From NCBI RefSeq assembly GCF_001425575.1, contig NZ_LMRD01000007.1:582501-646500 (forward strand): 64,000 nucleotides of DNA. Reading direction: 5' to 3'. Both the position numbers and the translations under genes were made by a program. Below, piece after piece: positions 19,348-28,700 of this stretch; position 1 is the stretch's first letter; every line of letters starts with the position of its first letter. The notes beneath the pieces are model-generated. The model saw only the letters and a list, made by a program, of their open reading frames with translations, made no database searches and was not told the origin of the DNA. The stretch is from Aurantimonas sp. Leaf443. Lineage in GTDB: Bacteria; Pseudomonadota; Alphaproteobacteria; Rhizobiales; Rhizobiaceae.

Positions 19348-20499
19348 TCACACCACCGCGTCGAGATACTCCCGCGTCCGCATCTGCGTCAGCCGCGACA
19401 CCGTGCGCTGGAACTCGAAGGTCTCCGTCCCCGAGCGGCCGCGATAGAGGGCGTCCGCCGGGGCGTCCGCCGAGATCACCAGCCGGCGGCCGGCGTCGTA
19501 GAGGCTGTCGACGAGGGCGATGAGGCGCTTGGCCTCGTTGCGCTCGGCCTCGGCCATCACCGGCACGCCCTCCAGCACCAGCGTGTGGAAGCGCCTGGCG
19601 AGGGCGAGATAGTCCTGCGCGCCGAGCGGGCGCTGCAGGAGCTCGGCATGGGTGAAGCGCGCCGCGCCGTTGCCCGCGCGCGGGACGGAGAGGGTGCGGC
19701 CCTTGATCGAGAGGGCGGCGGGCGCCTCCTTGGTGCCGTCGAGGAGCGAGCGCCAGACGGCGTCGATGCGGGCCCGCGCCGCCTCGTCCAGCGGCGTCAC
19801 GTAGATATTGTCCTCCGACAGGCCGATCAGCCGCCAGTCCTGCGCGCCGTCGAGCCGCACCACCTCGACATGGGCCTCGAGCGTTTCCACGAAGGGCAGG
19901 AAGAGGCCGCGGTTCAGACCGTCGCGATAGAGATCGCGCGGCGCGACGTTGGACGTGGCGACGAGGACGACGCCCTCCTCGAAGAGCGCCGTGAAGAGGC
20001 GCGACAGGATCATCGCGTCCGTCACGTCCGTCACCGAGAACTCGTCGAAGCACAGGAGACGCGCCTGCCCCGCGATCGCCCGGGCCACGGGGCCGATCGG
20101 ATCGCCCCCCTCGCCCTCGCGCTGGGCCCTTCGATAGGCGCCGATGCGCTCGTGCACGTCGCCCATGAAGGCGTTGAAATGCACGCGCCGCTTGGCCGCG
20201 ACGGAGGAGGCGCGGAAGAACAGGTCCATCAGCATGGTCTTGCCGCGGCCGACCTCGCCATGGATGTAGAGGCCCTTCAGCGGCTCGGGGCGGCGCCGCG
20301 CGCCGAACAGCCAGCCGAGCGCCGAGCCCTTGGAGGCGACGCTCTCGGTGGAGAGGCGCTGGTCGAGCGCGTCGAAGCGCTCGGCGAGCGCGCGCTGGGC
20401 CGCGTCCGGCTCGATCTCGCCCGAGGCGATCAGCCGCTCCAGCGCGGCGCGCACCGGGCCGGGGCGCGGGCCGCCGGGTCGTTTGGGGTCGGGCGACAT
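19348..20499 (-). CDS. zapE: ZapE/AFG1-family cell-division ATPase
   Basis: A 383-residue AAA-type ATPase. In E. coli ZapE associates with the Z-ring and is needed under low-oxygen or heat growth; the mitochondrial homologue is AFG1/LACE1. The Walker A motif GEVGRGKT is at residues 81-88 and the Walker B LLCFDEF at about 148-154, followed by sensor-like ATSN. Length is normal. Rhizobiales commonly keep zapE upstream of mdh, as here. Location is cytoplasmic or membrane-associated. Confidence 0.93.
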   Translation of the reverse strand: MSPDPKRPGGPRPGPVRAALERLIASGEIEPDAAQRALAERFDALDQRLSTESVASKGSALGWLFGARRRPEPLKGLYIHGEVGRGKTMLMDLFFRASSVAAKRRVHFNAFMGDVHERIGAYRRAQREGEGGDPIGPVARAIAGQARLLCFDEFSVTDVTDAMILSRLFTALFEEGVVLVATSNVAPRDLYRDGLNRGLFLPFVETLEAHVEVVRLDGAQDWRLIGLSEDNIYVTPLDEAARARIDAVWRSLLDGTKEAPAALSIKGRTLSVPRAGNGAARFTHAELLQRPLGAQDYLALARRFHTLVLEGVPVMAEAERNEAKRLIALVDSLYDAGRRLVISADAPADALYRGRSGTETFEFQRTVSRLTQMRTREYLDAVV

Positions 20500-20604
20500 G
20501 GGGATCGGACTCGTCTTCGCCCCGGCGCGGTCCGCGGGGGCCCGGCGCCGCGGCGCCCTTCGGCCGGACGCGCCTGCGCGCGCCCGGGCTCCTGCGACGG
20601 CGGT

Positions 20605-21138
20605 TCAGCGGTAGAGGCTGATCGTCTGCCCGCCGGTCGTCTGGCCCTCGTAGCGCGAGCCGCCGGAGGAGGAGAGGCTCGCCACCTGCCCGCCGCCCGA
20701 ATCCTTCAGCACGACCTGGCTGCCCGAGACGTCCCAGGCGGTCACGTCGGCGACGTTGCCGGGGCAGCCGCGCGAGGCGGCGCGGTAGCCGCCGGTCCAC
20801 TTGGTGAGCGAGAGGATGATCTGGCAGTTGCCGCCCGTCGTCGTCACCTTGTAGGCGCCGAGCACGGAGTTGCGCGAGAGCGGCTCGGTGGAGGCGGGCG
20901 CGGCGGCCGGCGTCTCGCCGAGCGGCGGGGTGGGCGTCAGGCTCGCCGTCTCGGTCGCGGGGGCCGGCGGCGGCGGCGGGGGCGGGGGCGGCAGCTGGTT
21001 CGCCGTCACCTGCCCGGCGGGCGCGGCCGGCAGGGCGGGAATGGCCCGCGACATCTGCGAGGTCCCCGAGCTCGAGCACCCCGCGGCGGCCAGAAGGGCC
21101 GCGAGCGCGGCACCCGTCGTCATGCGTGCACTGATCAA
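20605..21138 (-). CDS. Omp19-like lipoprotein with AprI/Inh protease-inhibitor domain
   Basis: A 177-residue lipoprotein. The signal peptide ends in the lipobox LLAAAGC; a nine-proline run and an Ala/Pro/Thr-rich linker follow, and then a beta-barrel domain of the AprI/Inh protease-inhibitor family (LGAYKVTTTGGNCQIILSL ... YRAASRGCPG ... GSRYEGQTTGGQ). This closely follows the layout and length of Brucella Omp19, an outer-membrane lipoprotein that inhibits host proteases. TTG 21138 is chosen because it adds the basic signal-peptide head (ISARM) and a purine-rich ribosome site; ATG 21123 is the alternative. It lies 105 bp upstream of zapE. Confidence 0.85.
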   Translation of the reverse strand: MISARMTTGAALAALLAAAGCSSSGTSQMSRAIPALPAAPAGQVTANQLPPPPPPPPPAPATETASLTPTPPLGETPAAAPASTEPLSRNSVLGAYKVTTTGGNCQIILSLTKWTGGYRAASRGCPGNVADVTAWDVSGSQVVLKDSGGGQVASLSSSGGSRYEGQTTGGQTISLYR

Positions 21139-21291
21139 GGCTCGTTCCCCCGGCTGTGTCGATCGTCCCGGCATCCTTGCCGGCCTTTGCGCCATAAGGG
21201 GGGACGCCGGCCCGCCTTCGCAAGGCGCCGATCGCGCGAATTGAAACCAAATTGCGTCGTTGTGGCCCACAATCCACTAAAAACGTCGCCC

Positions 21292-22086
21292 TCAGGCGAA
21301 GATGGCGATCCGCAAGCCCGCTTCGTCGCGCTCCTCGCCCGGCGGAAAGGCGCGTGCGCGCCCCAGCGCGATGCGCCGGGCGACGAGAGAGAGGGCGCAG
21401 GCGTCGGCGAGCGAGAGGATGTCGGCGCCGGCCGGCGGCGCGCCATGCAGGACGCCCGCGGCAAAGCCCTGCGCCTCCAGGAGCCTGCGGCGCTCGCGAA
21501 GGCCGGCCGCGTCGGCGACGCCCTTCACGGTCCGGGGCGAGCCGAGCGGGCGCTCGCCGTTCAGCGCCCAGAAGGCGGCTTCCGCATGGCTCTCGAAGAC
21601 ATGCGCGCGCAAGGCCGCGTCGGCGCGCAGCGCGGCGTCGAGCTCGGCGATGCGCGGGAACAGGCGGAACCCGTGGATCGAGACGCCGCGCGGCGGATGC
21701 GAGGTGGCCCGCGCCACGGCCCCCGCCCGCGCATAGGCCTCGCGCCGCGCCAGGTCGTCCGCGAAGGGCCCCGCGCCCGCCTCCACCGCGCCGCGCGAGG
21801 GCGTCGAGAACACCGCCGACTGCCGGCCGCCGAGCACCGCCCGCACCGCCTTCTCGGCCGAGCGCCCCGGCCCCTCGATGCGCGCCGGCAGGCCGATGGG
21901 CACGCCGACGGCAAGCCGCGCGCCCTCCGGCAGGGCGTCGGCGAGGAAGGCGAATCGCGGGAAGACGCGGGCCCAGTTCCCCGGTCCGCCGGGCGCGGCG
22001 ACGAGAAGCCAGCCGCCGGCGCAGGCGCTCGCCCCGAAGGCCGGGGCGGCCGCGCCCGGCGCCGGCGCCTCCAGGCCCGGTCCCAT
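21292..22086 (-). CDS. DUF429 protein (predicted RNase H-like nuclease)
   Basis: A 264-residue protein of DUF429. Family landmarks are the VGVPIGLP motif, the SAVFSTPSRGAV segment, the HGFRLFPRIAELDA segment and ESHAEAAFWALNG, with a C-terminal DACALSLVARR. The family is predicted to have an RNase H-like fold; the substrate is unknown. ATG 22086 overlaps the pdxY stop by one base (TGATG), so the two are coupled. No helical or transport features were seen. Confidence 0.82.
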   Translation of the reverse strand: MGPGLEAPAPGAAAPAFGASACAGGWLLVAAPGGPGNWARVFPRFAFLADALPEGARLAVGVPIGLPARIEGPGRSAEKAVRAVLGGRQSAVFSTPSRGAVEAGAGPFADDLARREAYARAGAVARATSHPPRGVSIHGFRLFPRIAELDAALRADAALRAHVFESHAEAAFWALNGERPLGSPRTVKGVADAAGLRERRRLLEAQGFAAGVLHGAPPAGADILSLADACALSLVARRIALGRARAFPPGEERDEAGLRIAIFA

Positions 22087-22979
22087 CAAGCCCGGCGGTT
22101 CCCGTTCGGATGGGTGAGCCGGCGCATCTGCACCATGGCCATCGGGTGCTTCAGGCTGTCGGGATCGGTCTCCAGCGTCAGCTCGTCCGCCCCGCGCTTG
22201 ATCGTGCGCGCCAGGATCTCGAACACCGTCGCCGTCGTCGTCTGCAGCGCCTTTTCCGGCGGCAGGCCGGCGAGGATGCGCGCCAGATAGACCGCCGCCG
22301 TCAGGTCGCCGACGCCGTTCGGCGCCCCGTCGATCTCGCGATGCTCGGCCAGCAGCGCCTGGAACCCGTCGACGAGGAGATTGCCGATGCCCCCGCGCAG
22401 CATCGGATAGGCGGAGGTGACGAGGACGCTCGCCGGCCCCAGCGCGCTCGCCGCCTCGATGAGGTGGGAATTGTCGGAAAGCTCCAGCCCGCAGAGGAAC
22501 TCCAGCTCCGAGCGGTTGGGCGTGGCGATGTCGGCGAGCGGCAGCAGCCGGTCGCGGATGGCGCAGAGCGTCGCCTCCGGCTGGTAGAGCCGGCCACGAT
22601 CCGCCGTCACGGGATCGCAGAGGAAGAGGAGGTCGGGATTGGCGCGCTTGGCCGCCTCCACGAAGGCGGCGGCCGCCTCCACCTGCTCGGTGGCGCCGAA
22701 ATAGCCGGTGATGACCGCGCCCACCTCGAAGAGGCGCGGCGAGGCGGCGAGATCGGCCATCAGCGCGGTGAACTCGCCGGGCGCGGGCACGATGCGCGTC
22801 GAGGGCCCGTGCCCGGCATGCCAGGGCAGGGTCACCGTCGGCACCGACCAGACCGGAAAGCCGAGCGATTCCAGCGCGAAGACGCAGGCCCGGTTGCCCA
22901 CCGTGCCGCGCGCCACATGGCTCGAGATCGAGACGACGGCCGGCCGGTCCCTGTGCGGCCTCGCATCGGTGCGGCTCAT
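22086..22979 (-). CDS. pdxY: Pyridoxal kinase
   Basis: A 297-residue ribokinase-family kinase that phosphorylates pyridoxal in the B6 salvage pathway. Seen are the N-terminal SISSHVARGTVGNRACVFAL, the substrate region GHGPSTR, the DPVTADRGRLY segment typical of PdxY/PdxK, the PNRSELEFL segment and the anion-hole/catalytic NGVGDLTAAV, where the usual Gly-Thr-Gly-Asp aspartate is retained. ATG 22979 is used; ATG 22991 is also possible. It is coupled to the DUF429 gene downstream. Confidence 0.93.
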   Translation of the reverse strand: MSRTDARPHRDRPAVVSISSHVARGTVGNRACVFALESLGFPVWSVPTVTLPWHAGHGPSTRIVPAPGEFTALMADLAASPRLFEVGAVITGYFGATEQVEAAAAFVEAAKRANPDLLFLCDPVTADRGRLYQPEATLCAIRDRLLPLADIATPNRSELEFLCGLELSDNSHLIEAASALGPASVLVTSAYPMLRGGIGNLLVDGFQALLAEHREIDGAPNGVGDLTAAVYLARILAGLPPEKALQTTTATVFEILARTIKRGADELTLETDPDSLKHPMAMVQMRRLTHPNGNRRA

Positions 22980-23028
22980 CGGCGGTTCCATTCCGAGATC
23001 GTCCCGACCGGCGTCGGAGCGCTGCGCC

Positions 23029-23286
23029 TCACGGCGCGAAGACCTGCGAGGCGAGGAGGAGCGCCAGCACCACGAAGCCGACGACGGAGAGCGAGCGGCC
23101 GATGCGCTTGCCGAGGATCTCGATCCGGTCGTCCGAGGGATCGTCGCGGCCGGAGAAATGGTCGCGCGTGCGCGTCGCCATGGCCTGCGTGTGCGCGCCC
23201 ACCTGCGGCTCCGTCTCCTGGCGGATGCGCTCGAGGATCGCCTTCGCCTCGCGCGCCCGCCTCGCGTCCTCGTCGTGCGTGTTCAT
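23029..23286 (-). CDS. Small C-terminally anchored membrane protein, hypothetical
   Basis: An 85-residue protein: about 55 highly charged residues (MNTHDEDARRAREAKAILER; RTRDHFSGRDDPSDDRIE) precede one C-terminal membrane segment (SVVGFVVLALLLASQVF). There is no signal peptide, so it is probably tail-anchored in the inner membrane, facing the cytoplasm. No family is recognised. It lies 50 bp upstream of pdxY and is divergent from lemA. Confidence 0.6.
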   Translation of the reverse strand: MNTHDEDARRAREAKAILERIRQETEPQVGAHTQAMATRTRDHFSGRDDPSDDRIEILGKRIGRSLSVVGFVVLALLLASQVFAP

Positions 23287-23386
23287 GGGCGAAAGGTCTG
23301 CCCTGAAACGGGCCGCAGGGCAATGGCGCTTGGAGATGGGAGGGTGCCGCGCTACCTTTCGCAAGGCCTACCATTGGGAGACGCCC

Positions 23387-24040
23387 GTGACCGCCCTGCC
23401 CGCCGCAACCTCCGGGGCCCGTCCGGTCCGGTTTCGCTCCGCCCCGCAGCGCCCGTTCTGGACCCTTCTCGTCGCGGCTCTCCTCGCGCCGCTCCTTTCG
23501 GCCTGCGGAATCAACGCCGTGCCGACCTACCAGGAGCGCGCCCAGGCCGCCTTCGCCGAGGTGCAGAACCAGTATCAGCGCCGCGCCGACCTCATCCCCA
23601 ACCTCGTGGAGACGGTGAAGGGCTATGCCCGCCAGGAGCAGGACGTGCTCACCGCCGTCGTCGAGGCGCGGGCCCGGGCCACGCAGACCACGATCGACGC
23701 CGGCCAGTTGACCGATCCCGCCGCCGTGCAGCGCTTCCAGGAGGCGCAGGACGGGCTCTCGGGCGCGCTGTCGCGCCTGCTCGTCTCCGTGGAGGCCTAT
23801 CCGGACCTGAAGTCCAACGCCAACTTCCTCGCCCTGCAGAGCCAGCTGGAGGGCACCGAGAACCGCATCGCCGTCGCCCGGCGCGACTATATCGAGGCCG
23901 TGCGCGTCTACAACACCGAGCTCCGCACCATTCCCGGCCGCTGGATCGCGGCGATCTTCTATGGCGACGCCGAGCCGATGGCGCCCTTCACCGCGCGGGC
24001 CGGCGCGGAGACGCCGCCCGCCGTCGACTTCGGCAAATGA
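23387..24040 (+). CDS. lemA: LemA-family lipoprotein
   Basis: A 217-residue helical protein of the LemA family. The start is the GTG at 23387 behind GGGAG (23376-23380). The N-terminal membrane segment ends in the lipobox LLSACG, and the conserved LemA helix is present (NQYQRRADLIPNLVETVKGY, then QEQDVLTAVVEARA). LemA proteins are membrane-anchored with a coiled-coil ectodomain; function is poorly defined. It overlaps the TPM gene by 4 bases (ATGA), the usual lemA-TPM operon. Confidence 0.93.
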   Translation: MTALPAATSGARPVRFRSAPQRPFWTLLVAALLAPLLSACGINAVPTYQERAQAAFAEVQNQYQRRADLIPNLVETVKGYARQEQDVLTAVVEARARATQTTIDAGQLTDPAAVQRFQEAQDGLSGALSRLLVSVEAYPDLKSNANFLALQSQLEGTENRIAVARRDYIEAVRVYNTELRTIPGRWIAAIFYGDAEPMAPFTARAGAETPPAVDFGK

Positions 24041-24903
24041 GCCTCGTCCCGGCGCCCCGGCGAAGGCGGCGGGCGGGCGCCGCGCTCCTCGTCGGTCTCC
24101 TCGGCCTCCTCCTTCCCGTCGCCGCCCCGGCCCTCGCGCAGACCTTTCCCGCCCTCACCGGGCGCGTCGTCGACGGCGCCGACCTCATCCCCCCGGCGCT
24201 CGAGGCCTCGCTGACAGAGGCTCTCGCCGCCTTCGAACAGCGTTCCTCCGATCAGGTCGTCGTCGCCACCGTGCCCGATCTGCAGGGCTACGAGATCGAG
24301 GACTACGCCAACCGCCTCGCCCGGCAATGGGCGCTCGGGCGCGCCGGCGAGGACAACGGCGTCCTTCTCCTCGTCTCGCGCGACGACCGCAAGCTGCGCA
24401 TCGAGGTCGGCTACGGGCTGGAGGGCACGCTCACCGACGCGCTCTCCTCCACCATCGTGCAGGGCATCTTCCTGCCCGCCTTCAAGGCCGGCGACTATCC
24501 CGGCGGCATCGAGAAGGGCACGCAGGCGATCCTCCAGGTCCTGTCGGGCGACGCCGCCGAGCTTCAGGCCCGCGCCGAGCGCAATGCCGGCTGGCAGGCG
24601 CAAGGGGGCCCCGAAGAGGCGCTCTTCGCCGTCTTCTTCTTCGGCATCTGGGTGCTGATCTTCGGCGGCCTCCTCCTCTCCCGCATGGCGCGCCGGCGCG
24701 GGGTGAAGGTCGGGCCGAACCGCTACCGCTGGCTCGGCATCGTCTGGACGCTCGGCAACGCCGCCCTCTCCTCCGGCTCGGCCCGGCGCGGAGGGTTCGG
24801 CGGCGGCTTCGGCGGCGGTCTCAGCGGCGGCTCGTCGGGCGGCGGCGGGTTTTCGGGCGGCGGCGGCTCCTTCGGGGGCGGCGGATCCTCGGGGAGCTGG
24901 TGA
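24037..24903 (+). CDS. TPM-domain protein (YgcG family) with Gly-rich tail
   Basis: A 288-residue membrane protein. The signal peptide (AALLVGLLGLLLPVAAPALA) is followed by a TPM/DUF477 domain (residues about 33-175, with GRVVDGADLIPPALEASL, RSSDQVVVATVPDL and EVGYGLEGTLTDALSS). A transmembrane helix (FAVFFFGIWVLIFGGLLL) and an extreme Gly/Ser tail follow. The family is widely coupled to lemA and is linked to membrane or envelope stress in some bacteria. It overlaps lemA upstream and the next TPM gene downstream. Confidence 0.9.
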   Translation: MSLVPAPRRRRRAGAALLVGLLGLLLPVAAPALAQTFPALTGRVVDGADLIPPALEASLTEALAAFEQRSSDQVVVATVPDLQGYEIEDYANRLARQWALGRAGEDNGVLLLVSRDDRKLRIEVGYGLEGTLTDALSSTIVQGIFLPAFKAGDYPGGIEKGTQAILQVLSGDAAELQARAERNAGWQAQGGPEEALFAVFFFGIWVLIFGGLLLSRMARRRGVKVGPNRYRWLGIVWTLGNAALSSGSARRGGFGGGFGGGLSGGSSGGGGFSGGGGSFGGGGSSGSW

Positions 24904-25541
24904 TGGCCCGTCTCGTCTTCGGCCCGGACGACCACGCCCGCGTCGCGGCCGCCATCGCGGCGGCCGAGCGCGGCACGGCGGGCGAGATCCACGCCGTCTT
25001 CGCGCGCGGCGCCGGCACCTATCTCTCCGTCGCCGGCCTCGTGGCGCTCGGCACCTCGCTCGCCGCCGCCGCGCTCGCCGCCCTCCTCGCCGCGGCGCGC
25101 GGCGAGACCGTCTCCGGCCAGACGCTCGTCCTCGGCCAGATCGCGCTCGCCGCCCTGTCCTTCGCGATCCTCGCCGCCGTGCCGTCCCTGCGCATGGCCT
25201 TCGTGCCGCGGGCGCTCGCCGGCGCCCGGGCCAGCGCGCTCGCCCGCTCCCAGTTCCTCGCCCACGGCCTGCACCGCACGAGCGGGCGCACCGGCCTCCT
25301 GATCTTCCTCGGCGAGGCCGAGCACCATGCCGAGATCATCGCCGACGAGGGCCTGTCTTCGAAGGTCCCGCAGGAGCGCTGGGACGCCATCGTGCGCGAT
25401 CTCGCCGAGGCCGCGCGCGACGGGCGCGCCGCCGACGGCTTCGTCGCCGCCATCGCGGCCGCCGGCGCCATCCTGCGGGCCGAATGCCCGGCGGGCGCCG
25501 CCGACGTCAACGAACTCCCCGACCGGCTCGTCGAGATCTGA
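24903..25541 (+). CDS. Second TPM-domain membrane protein
   Basis: A 212-residue protein without a signal peptide. A short cytoplasmic N-terminus (AIAAAERGTAGEIHAVF) precedes two membrane helices (residues about 40-65 and 75-95), then a degenerate TPM-like domain (RTGLLIFLGEAEHHAEIIAD, then GLSSKVPQERWDAIVRDL). ATG 24903 overlaps the previous stop (TGATG). The third gene of the lemA operon; it probably functions with the preceding TPM protein. Confidence 0.86.
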   Translation: MARLVFGPDDHARVAAAIAAAERGTAGEIHAVFARGAGTYLSVAGLVALGTSLAAAALAALLAAARGETVSGQTLVLGQIALAALSFAILAAVPSLRMAFVPRALAGARASALARSQFLAHGLHRTSGRTGLLIFLGEAEHHAEIIADEGLSSKVPQERWDAIVRDLAEAARDGRAADGFVAAIAAAGAILRAECPAGAADVNELPDRLVEI

Positions 25542-25703
25542 CGGCGCCCCGCAATCCAGGCGATGGAAGTCCTGCGGGAAGACGCTACTCTTGAGGCCCC
25601 GGCAGCGGCGCCGCCGCCGATCGGGATCCATGGACCCACGAGGCCGGGCCCGGCGCGAGCGCGCGAACGGGCCGGCGCGACGGACGCCGCAGGAGACGAC
25701 GAC

Positions 25704-28700
25704 ATGCTGACCGAGATCGATCCCGGCAAGGCCGAACGGCTGGAAGCGATCGCAAGGGCCGCCGGCGGCACCACGCCGGAGGCCGCTCTCGTGCCGCTCC
25801 TCTTCGCGCGCCCGCCGGCCGAGGATCTGGCGAGCCTCGACCCGGCCGTCCTCGCGGCGGCCGCGCGCGCCGGTCTCGCGGCGCTGAAGGCCCACCGGCC
25901 GGGCACGCCGATCGTGCGCATCGAGACGGTGGAGGACCCGAACGGGCCGGACGCCCCGCTCGCCGTCGTCACCATCGTCAACGACGACATGCCCTTCCTC
26001 TTCGACAGCGTCATGGCCGAGATCGCCGAACGGGCGGCGGGGCTGCGCGCCGTCTCCCATCCCATCCTCGACGTCTCGCGCGGGGCCGACGGGTCGATGG
26101 AGCGCTTCGCCGCCTCGCGCGTCTCCGACCGCAGCTTCGAGGGCGACGACCGCGTCAGCCTGATCCAGACCGTCGTCGCCGCGACCGATGACGAGGACAC
26201 CGAGCGCCTTCGCGCCGCCCTGTCCCGCATCCTCGTGCAGGTCGGCGCGGCCGTGCGCGACTTCTCCTCCATGCGCGCGCGGGTCGACAACGCCGTCGCC
26301 GCCATGCACGAGCGCGCCTCCGCCTTGGCCGATTCCGCGCAGGCCGCCCGCGTGCGCGAGGCCGCCGCCTTCCTGCAATGGCTGCGCGACGACAACTTCA
26401 TCTTCCTGGGCGCGCGCGAATACGTCTATCACGACGCGGGCGAGGGCGAGGCGCTGGAGCGGCGCGACGATGCGGGCCTCGGAATCCTCTCCGATCCCGA
26501 CGTGCGAATCCTCGGCCGCGCCGGCCGGCCGCTGACCGTGACGCCCGAGATCCGCGCCTTCCTCAACGCGCCCGAGCCGCTCGTCGTCACCAAGGCCAAC
26601 TCGCGCTCGCTGGTCCATCGGCGCGCCTACATGGACTATGTCGGCATCAAGGAATACGACGCGGCCGGAAACTTTGCCGGCGAACTTCGGATCGTCGGCC
26701 TGTTCACCTCCTCGGCCTACACGCAGTCGATCCTCACCATTCCCTATCTGCGCCGCAAGGCGCAGACGGTGATCGAGGATTCCGGCTTCCGCCCCGGCTC
26801 CCATTCCGGCAAGGCCGTTCTGAACGCGCTGGAATCCTATCCGCGCGACGAGATGTTCCAGATCGACGCGGAGACGCTGGAGCGTTTCGTCGCGACCGTC
26901 GTCGAGCTCGGCGAGCGTCCGCGCGTGCGCGTCCTGCCGCGCATCGACCGCTTCCACCGCTTCGTCTCCGTCCTCGTCTTCGTGCCGCGCGAGCGCTACG
27001 ATTCGCGCCTGCGCGAGCGCATCGGCCTGCTTCTGGCCGAGCGTTACGACGGCCATGTCTCGGCTTACTATCCGGCCTTCCCCGAGGGCCTTCTCGCCCG
27101 CGTCCACTTCATCGTGGGCCGGCGCGGCGGCGAGACGCCCATGGTCGATCCGCACGGGCTCGAGCAGCGCATCGCCGAGATGGCGCGCAACTGGGAGGAC
27201 GATTTCGACGCCGCCCTGCGCCGCCGGGACGGGGCCCGCGCGCTCGCCGCCTACGTGCCGGGCCTGCCCGACAGCTATCGCGACCTCGTCGCCCCGCAGG
27301 AGGCCGTCACCGACGTCTCGGTCGTCTCGCGCCTGACGGCGGACGCTCCCCTCTCCATCGACTTCTACCGCCGTCCGGGCGACGGCGAGGACGTGCTGCG
27401 CCTCAAGATCTACCATCTCGGCGAGCCCGTCGATCTCTCCACCCGCGTGCCGATCCTGGAGGCGATGGGCTTCTCGGTCGGGTCCGAGCGCACCTTCCGC
27501 CTCGTCGCCCCGCAGGCCGGCGCCGTCTTCCTGCACGACATGGACCTCTCGCTGCCGCGCGGCGGGCCGATCCGCCTGTCCGACCAGGGCGTGGCCCTGG
27601 AGGAGACCTTCGCCGCGGTCTCGGCCGGCCGCATCGAGAATGACGGGTTCAACGCGCTGGTGCTCGCCGCCGGGCTCGACCACCGCCGCGCCAACATGCT
27701 GCGCGCCTACGCGCGCTACCTGCGCCAGGCGGGCCTTCCCTATTCGCCGGACTATCTGGCCGGCGCGCTCGTGCGCCAGCCGCAGATCGCGCAGCGCCTC
27801 GCCGAACTCTTCGAGCGCGCCTTCTCGCCGGACGCGCCGCCAGCGGGCCCCGTCGATGCCGCGATCGAGCCGGGCCCCCGCCGCCGCGCGGCCGAGCGCG
27901 GCGGGCTCGACCTCTACGACGCCGTCATCGAGGCGCTCGACGCGGTCTCCTCGGCCGACGACGACCGCATCCTGCGCCGCTTCCTGGGCGCCATCCTCGC
28001 CACGCTGCGCACCAACTACTACGCCGTCGACGGCCTCTCCTCCGACCCCGCCTCGCAGCCCGGCGCCGTCGAGCCCGCGCTCGCCTTCAAGCTGGATTCG
28101 GCCGCCGTCGAGGGCCTGCCCGAGCCCGTGCCCTATCGCGAGATCTTCGTCTTCGACGCCCGCGTGGAGGGCGTGCACCTGCGCTTCGGCCCCGTCGCGC
28201 GGGGCGGCCTTCGCTGGTCGGACCGCGCGCAGGACTACCGCACCGAGGTGCTCGGCCTCGTGAAGGCCCAGCAGGTGAAGAATGCCGTCATCGTGCCCGT
28301 CGGCTCCAAGGGCGGCTTCTACCCCAAGCGCCTGCCGGACGCCTCCGACCGCGACGCGTGGTTCGCCGCCGGCCGCTCGGCCTATGTCGTCTTCATCGCC
28401 TCGCTCCTCTCCGTCACCGACACGATCGTCGGCGCCGGCGTGAAGACGCCCGAGCGCGTGCGCGCCTATGACGGCGAGGACCCCTATTTCGTCGTCGCCG
28501 CCGACAAGGGCACGGCGACCTTCTCCGACACGGCCAACGCCATCGCCACCTCGGAAGGGTTCTGGCTCGGCGACGCCTTCGCCTCCGGCGGCTCGGCCGG
28601 CTACGACCACAAGGCCATGGGCATCACCGCGCGCGGCGCCTGGGAGGCGGTCAAGCGCCATTTCCGCGAGCTGAAGGGCGGCGACAAGGCCTTCGACATC